DNA from: Sulfolobus sp. UBA167
Lineage (GTDB): Archaea; Thermoproteota; Thermoprotei_A; Sulfolobales; Sulfolobaceae
Assembly: GCA_002495845.1 (NCBI GenBank)
Contig: DAHF01000124.1
Coordinates: forward strand, 187 to 6,984
DNA length: 6,798 bases
Reading direction: 5' to 3'
Part shown: positions 1-4,714 of the stretch, in pieces
How the letters are laid out: the number at the start of each line of letters is the position of its first letter
How positions within the stretch are numbered: the first letter of the stretch is position 1
The notes under the pieces: model-generated
The model's input: only the letters and a program-made list of their open reading frames with translations
Told to the model about the DNA's origin: nothing
Databases searched by the model: none
Program-made: the position numbers and the translations under genes

Positions 1-319
1 GGGAACCCTCGCCATGGCGAGGAAGTCAGCTCAAAGTTGAGCTTGCCGTCAAATGTGTTCCCCTTGTAAGTTATCAAGGCTCCTGTTAAGTTAGGAGGAG
101 ATAACTCGCCGATGTAAAGGCCAGTCTTTGATTTTCCGGACTATTTTATCGTTTAGTACCCTGTCATTTATCGTACCTATCAAGTAGTTCCAGTTATCTA
201 ACTTCCTTAATAGTACAACATGCCCACTAGCAGACATGAACAATGAAGGAGAGCTGACAATCTTAATCAAGAGCCCGCGAGGTAATGACCTTGACAGACT
301 CGGAATATCTACTTTCCAT
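1..319 (-). pseudogene. Broken tandem copy of the neighbouring 246-aa orphan gene (partial, runs off window)
   Basis: Read on the minus strand from an ATG at 319, the sequence begins MESRYSES, matching MESKYSET of the intact gene at 1223. The frame then hits a stop at 263-265. Removing about two bases near 270-277 restores the match (LLIKIVSSPSLFMS against PLVKIISNPPLFMS, then VVLLRKLDNWNYL against FVVLRKLDNGNYL). A second one-base shift near the T-run at 132-135 is needed to reach YIGELSPPN against YYGEILPPT, and that frame stays open to position 1. Upstream DNA is also alike: both copies have a CGAAA...AAAAG promoter-like block and a CGTTTTATTTTTT stretch, so the duplication included the promoter. 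The copy's TATA equivalent (about 343-352) is weaker. I infer a decayed tandem duplicate. Its 3' part lies outside the window, and sequencing error cannot be excluded for single-base shifts. Confidence 0.82.
7..22. repeat. Perfect 16-nt palindrome CCTCGCCATGGCGAGG
   Basis: The sequence equals its own reverse complement over 16 bases with no spacer. It lies inside the remnant of the broken orphan-gene copy, at the extreme edge of the window. It could be a protein-binding site or a repeat end, or chance: a perfect 16-mer palindrome is expected at roughly 0.1 per 6.8 kb of random sequence. Confidence 0.5.
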
Positions 320-378
320 TTCAGGTAACGTAAGACTTCTCTTAGCTTTTACGAATTTCGTTTTATTTTTTATCAACC

Positions 379-441
379 TTTATAAAAGATGACTCGTAGA
401 ACACCAAAATGGACACAAGACCACGGGAAGTGATAATCTAG
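379..441 (+). promoter_or_regulatory. TATA-like element followed by a 10-codon leaderless-type ORF
   Basis: TTTATAAAAG at 379-388 resembles a Sulfolobales TATA box, and an ATG lies at 409-411, about 25 nt from its centre, the leaderless spacing. The reading frame closes after ten codons at a TAG (439-441). This may be the start of a lost gene, a tiny peptide, or coincidence in AT-rich DNA. The rest of 320-482 holds only the decayed promoter of the broken gene copy and a short inverted repeat at 438-456. Confidence 0.25.
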
Positions 442-456
442 AACATCTCTTTCTAG
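438..456 (-). terminator. Short inverted repeat downstream of the orphan gene, possible terminator hairpin
   Basis: CTAGAA (438-443) and TTCTAG (451-456) are perfect 6-bp arms with a 7-nt loop. They lie about 27 nt past the stop codon of the minus-strand gene ending at 483. No strong T-run follows on the transcript, and T-runs are the better terminator signal in archaea, so the role is uncertain. Confidence 0.2.
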
Positions 457-482
457 CCTGCCTCTCGGATGGGTCTACATTA

Positions 483-1223
483 TTAAAGGACTTCTCTAAC
501 GACTTCTATCATGTTGACTAGAGAAGGGTCGGCTATCTCCAAGATCAATTTCTCCTTCTCATGCAACAACTTCATTAGCACATCGTTACCGGTTATTAGG
601 AGATCACCGAACTTGCCCGAAGCACCTTTTATTTCACCGTTATCAATCTTGAACGAAGCGTAGGTATGGCAATTGTGAACTAGAATTAATCCGCTTTCTA
701 TCTGTTTTGCTTTCATCATCACATATTTGGCTATGTCTATAGGGTCGACAGTCCATGACTCGTTCATCTCTTTGGCTAAGCATGAAAAATTCTTGATGTT
801 CGGAATCACATGGTCTTTTATTACATGTTCCGCAGTTACCGGAAACTTAACTTTGCCCCAGCCTAGATGTCCTCTATCTTCCGTTGATATAAGCATTGAA
901 ATGTTGACTGATCCTTCCTTAGCAAAGTACGATAGGTCAACTGAAGCTTCGAGCTTAATTTTCTTATCAAACGACTCGCCCCTATATATTACGGTGGGTC
1001 CCAACATGGTGGGTGGTAATATCTCACCGTAATAGGACTCTTGTCTTGCCTGGCCTATTTCTCCATCATTCACAAGCGAAGCCAAATAGTTTCCATTATC
1101 TAGTTTCCTTAATACAACAAAGTGGGTAGTAACAGACATGAAGAGGGGTGGATTACTGATAATCTTAACTAACGGTCCACGCGATATGTTGACATTGATA
1201 GTCTCAGAATACTTACTTTCCAT
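483..1223 (-). CDS. Conserved-looking orphan protein, 246 aa, possible helix-grip (SRPBCC-like) N-terminal half
   Basis: I do not recognise this family with confidence. The 246-aa product has no signal peptide, membrane helix or clear catalytic motif, so it is probably cytosolic. Residues 1 to about 145 alternate hydrophobic strand-like segments and end in a helix-like stretch (TAEHVIKDHVIPNIKNF, about 129-145). That order recalls helix-grip/SRPBCC folds such as the thermoacidophile DUF3211 family; this is a fold guess only. The C-terminal half (about 150-246) has further strands and a final helix; cysteines lie near 147 and 185. The ATG at 1223 is supported by a BRE/TATA match about 31 nt upstream and by conservation of the same start in the broken copy at 319. 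Being a real gene is well supported, because the frame is preserved while the second copy has lost its own. Confidence 0.85.
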   Translation of the reverse strand: MESKYSETINVNISRGPLVKIISNPPLFMSVTTHFVVLRKLDNGNYLASLVNDGEIGQARQESYYGEILPPTMLGPTVIYRGESFDKKIKLEASVDLSYFAKEGSVNISMLISTEDRGHLGWGKVKFPVTAEHVIKDHVIPNIKNFSCLAKEMNESWTVDPIDIAKYVMMKAKQIESGLILVHNCHTYASFKIDNGEIKGASGKFGDLLITGNDVLMKLLHEKEKLILEIADPSLVNMIEVVREVL

Positions 1224-1250
1224 TTCTAAGTAAAATATCAGAATTCTTAA

Positions 1251-1265
1251 CTTTTAAGGTTTTCG
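1251..1265 (-). promoter_or_regulatory. BRE/TATA promoter of the 246-aa orphan gene
   Basis: On the minus strand this reads CGAAAACCTTAAAAG: a purine-rich BRE-like block running into a TATA-like TTAAAA. Its centre is about 31 nt before the ATG at 1223, which predicts a leaderless or very short-leader mRNA. The corresponding block before the broken copy reads CGAAATTCGTAAAAG, showing that the element was duplicated and has since diverged. Confidence 0.6.
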
Positions 1266-1637
1266 TTTTATTTTTTTCAGCCTACAAGAAAAATCAGTAT
1301 TACTGTTAAAAAATAAAATCTTCACCAACTCTGTTGACAAAAGTCTGTTTGATATATTTATAGTTATCTCTGGCTGAGGTCAAGTATTCTCTAGTTTATA
1401 CCTAAAAAATGTTTAGTTGAGCATGAAAATAAACATTTCTTGTTTAAATTCTATTCAATTCATCAACGAATAAAATGAAAACTTTTCTTTTTAACTGAGG
1501 TAAAGAATTATATAATATCAAAAGGAGATTGTAAAATGGTGAAATAGAATCAAAAAACCTTCCCCTAAAGGCAAAGGAGTTTTGTTTCTTAAAATAGGCG
1601 AAGAAAGAACACTCAAACACGAGCCTTAATTTTTTTC
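1266..1637. other. AT-rich intergenic DNA without a convincing gene
   Basis: About 370 nt, clearly richer in A+T than the flanking genes. No ORF longer than about 16 codons looks real on either strand, and I found no tRNA or box C/D sRNA. Several TATA-like stretches occur (about 1351-1362, 1394-1401, 1508-1517). Two precede tiny ORFs: 16 codons from ATG 1423, and three codons from ATG 1536 after an AGGAG. In DNA of this composition such combinations are easily random. The block may be a regulatory region or the scar of lost genes. Confidence 0.5.
1407..1438. repeat. AT-rich inverted repeat, 9-bp arms and 14-nt loop
   Basis: AAATGTTTA (1407-1415) and TAAACATTT (1430-1438) are perfect reverse complements around a 14-nt spacer that contains the ATG at 1423. 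It may be an operator or an RNA hairpin. The composition is so AT-rich that chance is plausible. Confidence 0.35.
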
Positions 1638-1686
1638 AGAGGGGTGGCCGAAACTACTATGTTTAATATAGTAGTACCGCCCCTCT
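1638..1686. promoter_or_regulatory. Nested inverted repeat enclosing the TATA box of the M48 protease gene
   Basis: The inner arms ACTACTAT (1653-1660) and ATAGTAGT (1668-1675) are perfect 8-bp complements. The outer arms AGAGGGGTGG (1638-1647) and CCGCCCCTCT (1677-1686) pair over 10 bp with one G-T wobble. A TATA-like TTTAATATA (1662-1670) occupies the centre, about 27 nt from the ATG at 1693, the leaderless spacing. At the DNA level this looks like an operator over the core promoter, where a dimeric regulator would compete with TBP. Alternatively, if transcription began upstream (for example from the TTAATTTTTTT around 1625-1636), it would form a two-part RNA hairpin ending just before the start codon. 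Confidence 0.6.
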
Positions 1687-1692
1687 TATCTT

Positions 1693-2241
1693 ATGTACAG
1701 TTATTTATTATTACTTCCTTTGCTAATCACGTTATTCCCTTTTACTGGACTTCCTTGGATAATGAAAAGGAGAAGTTATTTACTCAAAAATGAAAAGTAT
1801 GAGATTAGAGTATTGAAAGGTCATTCTCAGATCAACGCGTTCTCAGTCAGGGGATTGAAGAGAGGATACATTTTCCTTACTGAAAATACAGCTTCCTTAG
1901 GCGAAAACAATGTAAACGCCGTAATAGCCCACGAGATCGGACATCTGGAAAAAGGACATCACGTGAAAATGGCTTTACTGGTGGGTTCCCTTATATCTCT
2001 CTCCATGTTCTTTCTGCTGAACGGTATGAGCTGGATTGCTATACCGATCCTTCTATTCACCGTGTTGACACAGAAGACTTTAACAAGGAAATTTGAGCTT
2101 GAGGCTGACAAGTATGCGCTCAAGTTAGTCCCTTCTCAAGACTTAGCTAATTTGATATCTTCTTATGGTGATAAGAAGTCCACAATCTTATCTACGCATC
2201 CTGATATCTTGACAAGACTTAAGAACTTAAACAATAACTGA
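1693..2241 (+). CDS. Small M48 (HtpX-like) membrane zinc metalloprotease
   Basis: M48 peptidases are membrane-embedded gluzincins that cut damaged or misfolded proteins, with the active site on the cytoplasmic side. The protein has the HEIGH motif: zinc ligands His80 and His84 and catalytic Glu81. The third ligand is probably Glu135 in FELEADKYA, equivalent to EYxAD in HtpX. A C-terminal STHPDILTRLKNL (about 167-179) matches the family's S-T-HP...R signature. A hydrophobic N-terminus (about 3-22) and a hydrophobic hairpin (about 93-127) give membrane anchors. At 182 aa it is much shorter than classical HtpX (about 290 aa) but keeps all catalytic parts, so it is a compact form rather than a fragment. 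The ATG lies about 27 nt from the TATA box inside the nested palindrome, suggesting tightly controlled, possibly stress-linked expression. The PUA gene follows 13 nt downstream. Confidence 0.9.
   Translation: MYSYLLLLPLLITLFPFTGLPWIMKRRSYLLKNEKYEIRVLKGHSQINAFSVRGLKRGYIFLTENTASLGENNVNAVIAHEIGHLEKGHHVKMALLVGSLISLSMFFLLNGMSWIAIPILLFTVLTQKTLTRKFELEADKYALKLVPSQDLANLISSYGDKKSTILSTHPDILTRLKNLNNN
2226..2232 (+). promoter_or_regulatory. Possible internal TATA box for the PUA gene
   Basis: CTTAAAC near the end of the protease gene sits about 26 nt before the ATG at 2255. It could give the PUA and glycosyltransferase genes their own leaderless transcript in addition to read-through. The match is weak. 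Confidence 0.3.
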
Positions 2242-2254
2242 TCATAGGAAATAA

Positions 2255-2728
2255 ATGCAGAGACATGTTTTATCAGAGAAAGAAAGCGAAGAGATAGCCG
2301 AAATAATAAAGCGAGATTACGGTGTGGATCTGAACGGAAAAATAGAGATAGGTAAGGAAAAGAAGAAGAGGTATTACTTCGTAAATCATGTCTTGTCCTT
2401 CTTTTCATATGAGGAAAACACGTTATTGCCCACATTATGTGGGGTAATGAAACTGAACCTCAACATGCCCTACGTCTCCGTTGACGAGGGCGCTGTGAAA
2501 GCCATAGTTAAGGGGGCAGACCTCTTCGTACCTGGAATAAGGGAGTACCACTGTGAAGTACAGCCAGGCAAGTTCGTGTTAGCGAGGACGCTTCAGGGGA
2601 TCCCAGTGTCAGTGCTCAGGATAGTAGATGAGGCAGTGGAAGCTACCAAGAACGGAAAGGGGAAGTTCGGAGTTAACGTGCACCACCTTAAAGACGAGCT
2701 GTGGGGGCTATGCAATGAAGAGAACTAG
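2255..2728 (+). CDS. PUA-domain RNA-binding protein of the MCT-1/Tma20 family
   Basis: The 157-aa protein matches the archaeal/eukaryotic MCT-1 (MCTS1, yeast Tma20) architecture. An N-terminal pre-PUA region covers about residues 1-70 and contains the typical LLPTL before the junction. A C-terminal PUA domain follows (about 73-150) with VDEGAVKAIVKGADLFVPGI and a closing GKGKFGVNVHHLKDELW, which aligns with the human NKGIGIENIHYLNDGLW-type ending. In eukaryotes the family binds the small ribosomal subunit and acts in ribosome recycling and re-initiation; the archaeal role is inferred to be translation-related. Length is normal for the family. The gene lies 13 nt after the protease, and its end overlaps the next gene by 14 nt, which favours co-translation. 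Only a weak purine stretch (AGGAAA) precedes the ATG, so the start may be leaderless from the TATA-like element near 2226. Confidence 0.9.
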   Translation: MQRHVLSEKESEEIAEIIKRDYGVDLNGKIEIGKEKKKRYYFVNHVLSFFSYEENTLLPTLCGVMKLNLNMPYVSVDEGAVKAIVKGADLFVPGIREYHCEVQPGKFVLARTLQGIPVSVLRIVDEAVEATKNGKGKFGVNVHHLKDELWGLCNEEN

Positions 2729-3413
2729 CGTGGTTATACCCACTTACAACGAGAGAGAAAACATAGTCAAGCTCCTCAAAGCAATGAACGAAATCCTCCC
2801 TTCTCTAAACTACTTGGTCGTAGACGACAACAGCCCTGACGGTACTTATGATGCCTTGAAAGGGATAGGAATGAAAAACTTAGAAGTAATAGTTAGAACT
2901 AACGAGAAGGGCCTCGGTTCAGCCATCAGGACAGGTTTAGATAGGGCTTTGAAGATTGAAAGCGAGTTCATAGTGACCATGGACGCAGACTTCAGCCACG
3001 ACCCTTCATACCTGCCAGGGATGCTCAAGATGGCTGAAGAAGGGGGATATGACATAGTGGTGGGGTCTAGATACATCAAGGGTGGAGGGATTGAGAACTG
3101 GCCATTAAAGAGGAGGATAGTGAGCAAGGGGGCTAACTTCTTGTTTCGACTGGCGATGAAATCTTACCTCAAAGATAACACGTCTAACTACAGGGTATAC
3201 TCAGCTAGGGCTGTAAGGGAGGCTCTGAAATGTGACTCAGCTGACGGGTATGAGTTTCAGATATGCACCATATCGAAAGCATTGAAGGCGAATCTTAAGA
3301 TGGGAGAATACCCCATAGTGTTTAAGGACAGAGAGGTTGGTAAAAGCAAACTCGATAATGGAGAAATAATGAGGTGGTTTAAGTTTCTAGTTTCTCTCCT
3401 CTTCTCTTCTTGA
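2715..3413 (+). CDS. GT2-family dolichol-phosphate hexose synthase (DPM1-like)
   Basis: The 232-aa protein transfers a sugar from a nucleotide donor, probably GDP-mannose or UDP-glucose, to the lipid carrier dolichol phosphate at the inner membrane face, supplying N-glycan or other glycan assembly. The GT-A motifs are in order: VVIPTYNE (6-13), VVDDNSPDGT (35-44), metal-binding DAD (90-92), VVGSRY (115-120) and the KDREVGKSKL block (204-213). It has no C-terminal membrane helices, so it is the soluble, peripheral DPM1 type. The frame is open upstream to 2628, but the ATG at 2715 is chosen because the protein then begins MKRTSVVIPTYNE as in the family, and upstream residues are only the shadow of the PUA gene. 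It overlaps the PUA gene by 14 nt, and its last 35 nt overlap the converging regulator gene. Donor specificity cannot be read from the sequence. Confidence 0.9.
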   Translation: MKRTSVVIPTYNERENIVKLLKAMNEILPSLNYLVVDDNSPDGTYDALKGIGMKNLEVIVRTNEKGLGSAIRTGLDRALKIESEFIVTMDADFSHDPSYLPGMLKMAEEGGYDIVVGSRYIKGGGIENWPLKRRIVSKGANFLFRLAMKSYLKDNTSNYRVYSARAVREALKCDSADGYEFQICTISKALKANLKMGEYPIVFKDREVGKSKLDNGEIMRWFKFLVSLLFSS

Positions 3414-3708
3414 GCTTAGCTACCTGATCCTTCAAGTCTATCACTTCCTTCATCAGCATAGATATTTGGCTCTCGTGTATTTCCAAGATTTTCTTCACTT
3501 TCTCCTCAAAGTTCTCGTCCTGCTTCTGGCTTATCCTGATGTTACCTTCAGAGTCAATTTCGACTAAACCCGTCCTAGTCAATTCCCTTACATACCCTTT
3601 CATGGTCTTCGGAGAAACCTTCAATTGCAGAGCTAAGTCGGTCATATTTATCACGCCTTTTTCCTTGATTAGCGCAACTATATCTTGTAACCTTGGGGGG
3701 AGTTCCAT
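3379..3708 (-). CDS. Winged-helix transcriptional regulator with C-terminal coiled coil
   Basis: The 109-aa protein is a likely DNA-binding regulator. Residues 1-60 form a winged helix-turn-helix: LQDIVALIKEKG (helix 1), MTDLALQLKVSPKTMKGYVRELTRTG (helices 2 and 3, recognition helix around 32-44), and LVEIDSEGNIRIS as the wing. Residues 65-103 (FEEKVKKILEI...MKEVIDLKDQVAKLKK) are a charged heptad-like coiled coil, suited to dimerisation. No ligand-binding domain is present. It is divergent from the cyclodeaminase/aminotransferase operon, with 52 nt between start codons, so it may control that operon and itself; this is inference from position. The ATG at 3708 is supported by a Shine-Dalgarno-like AAAGGAG (3714-3720, 5 nt spacing). 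Its 3' end overlaps the glycosyltransferase gene on the other strand by 35 nt. Confidence 0.82.
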   Translation of the reverse strand: MELPPRLQDIVALIKEKGVINMTDLALQLKVSPKTMKGYVRELTRTGLVEIDSEGNIRISQKQDENFEEKVKKILEIHESQISMLMKEVIDLKDQVAKLKKRRGEKLET

Positions 3709-3713
3709 GGTTA

Positions 3714-3720
3714 CTCCTTT
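3714..3720 (-). promoter_or_regulatory. Shine-Dalgarno-like AAAGGAG before the winged-helix gene
   Basis: It lies 5 nt upstream of the ATG at 3708. If transcription starts from the shared TATA element at 3733-3741, the mRNA would begin around 3710 and lack this site. Either a longer transcript exists or the match is fortuitous. Confidence 0.4.
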
Positions 3721-3732
3721 AGGGTAGAATAT

Positions 3733-3741
3733 CTTTTAAAC
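3733..3741. promoter_or_regulatory. Near-symmetric TATA element between divergent regulator and cyclodeaminase genes
   Basis: CTTTTAAAC reads as GTTTAAAAG on the other strand. Its centre is about 24 nt from the plus-strand ATG at 3761 and about 29 nt from the minus-strand ATG at 3708, suitable for leaderless starts both ways. No other good TATA box is visible in the 52-nt gap. The BRE-like purines are better on the plus side (AGAATAT) than on the minus side, so plus-strand use is more certain. Confidence 0.5.
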
Positions 3742-3760
3742 ACAGAGGCACGTAGTTCTA

Positions 3761-4714
3761 ATGGTAATATTGGCCCTCCTGATCAGAGAAGTGGACGTAA
3801 ACTCCACTTTAACATACCCTATGGCTTACTCAGCTATGAGAGAGGCGTTCGAGTTTTTAGACAAGAAGATGGCTGTTAACTCAAGAAGGATGAGGACCTC
3901 CATTTTAGGGTCGACTTTGACATATCAGGCGGGTGGATTTCGGGAATACTTAGGTTATAAGACGTTTGTAAATGGGACTTTCATGTCGACATTGTTCAGT
4001 AAAGACGGGGAGATACTATCCATGATAGAGTCAGATAGGCTGACCCAGATCAGGACGGGGGCCCTTTCAGTTTTAGCTTCAGACCTCACGGTCAGGTCTT
4101 ACTCCTCCGTGGGGATCATAGGTTTAGGTAAGCAAGGTCTTGCCCAAGTTGAGGCTTTCCATGAGCTGAAACCGGAAGTCAAGATAAATGTGTTCACAAG
4201 AAATCAGGATAGGCTCAACAACGCTCTAAAGTACCTGCAGGGCAAGGGAATTAAGGTAGTCCCTACAGACATGAAGACCCTCTGCAAGAATAGCGAAGTC
4301 GTGGTCACGATTACGAGGGCTAAGGACCCTTTCCTCAAGTTAGATTACCTAAACAAGGGTACTCACGTCAACGCTATGGGGTCGAACATACCTGAGAAGA
4401 GCGAACTTTACCCTGAAGTGGTGAAGAGCTCTTCCATGATCGTCGTAGAAGACCTAGAAATGGCCTTAGAAGAAGCTGGAGACCTGATTCTCTCCAAGAA
4501 AATGGGGATGCTGGACGAAAGTAAAATAGTTGCAATCTCTTCTCTGATCTCAGGCAAAGTGAAAGGCATGAGAGAGGAAGGCTCCATAACGCTATTCAAG
4601 TCAGTTGGAATAGGTCTAGAAGACGTAGCGGTAATGTCAGCGCTTTACGAGAAAGTTAAAAGTAAGGGAAATGCGTTGGAACTAGAGGTAAGCGGAAGAT
4701 GGCGTCGAGAATAG
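3761..4714 (+). CDS. Ornithine cyclodeaminase/mu-crystallin family NAD(P)-dependent enzyme
   Basis: The 317-aa length is typical of the family, which includes ornithine cyclodeaminase, archaeal alanine dehydrogenase and ketimine or pyrroline-2-carboxylate reductases. Visible motifs are GYKTF with the conserved Lys67, QIRTGALSVLASD (97-108, domain junction), the Rossmann loop GLGKQG (121-126), VNAMGSNIPEKSEL (203-216) and KSVGIGLEDVAVMSALYEK (280-298). The residue aligning with the catalytic Asp of bacterial ornithine cyclodeaminase (the D in GGDCPGKTEL) is Asn209 here, so true cyclodeaminase activity is doubtful. A reductase or alanine-dehydrogenase-like reaction is more likely. The ATG sits about 24 nt after a TATA element. 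The stop overlaps the aminotransferase start by 16 nt, which suggests that the two enzymes share a pathway. The substrate cannot be assigned. Confidence 0.88.
   Translation: MVILALLIREVDVNSTLTYPMAYSAMREAFEFLDKKMAVNSRRMRTSILGSTLTYQAGGFREYLGYKTFVNGTFMSTLFSKDGEILSMIESDRLTQIRTGALSVLASDLTVRSYSSVGIIGLGKQGLAQVEAFHELKPEVKINVFTRNQDRLNNALKYLQGKGIKVVPTDMKTLCKNSEVVVTITRAKDPFLKLDYLNKGTHVNAMGSNIPEKSELYPEVVKSSSMIVVEDLEMALEEAGDLILSKKMGMLDESKIVAISSLISGKVKGMREEGSITLFKSVGIGLEDVAVMSALYEKVKSKGNALELEVSGRWRRE
4685..4689 (+). promoter_or_regulatory. Shine-Dalgarno site GAGGT for the aminotransferase
   Basis: GAGGT inside the end of the cyclodeaminase-family gene is complementary to the CACCUC-type 3' end of archaeal 16S rRNA and lies 9 nt before the ATG at 4699. 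It supports this start and translation from a shared mRNA, as expected for internal operon genes in Sulfolobales. Confidence 0.6.

Noticed and set aside
727..1032. Plus-strand ORF of 101 codons opposite the 246-aa gene.
   Set aside because: It lies wholly within the real gene, has no promoter or recognisable motif, and the minus-strand frame is supported by the second copy.
1143..1151. GAGGGGTGG also occurs inside the 246-aa gene, matching the outer arm of the protease palindrome.
   Set aside because: Here it encodes part of the conserved NPPLF segment on the minus strand, has no partner arm nearby, and the broken copy does not keep it. Probably coincidence.
1455..1465. Minus-strand TTGATGA resembling a box C of C/D sRNA.
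   Set aside because: No box D (CTGA) at a suitable distance and no internal C'/D' pair, so not supported.
1423..1473. A 16-codon ORF with a TATA-like stretch about 25 nt before its ATG.
   Set aside because: It is short, AT-rich and without recognisable features, and such ORFs are expected by chance in this region.
1536..1547. TATA-like stretch, AGGAG and ATG leading to a three-codon ORF.
   Set aside because: Too short to be a gene, and AT-rich DNA makes the pieces likely by chance. At most a relic.
2628..2714. Extension of the glycosyltransferase frame to an upstream ATG at 2628.
   Set aside because: The extra 29 residues are the shadow of the PUA gene and do not match the family, which starts just before the VVIPTYNE motif.
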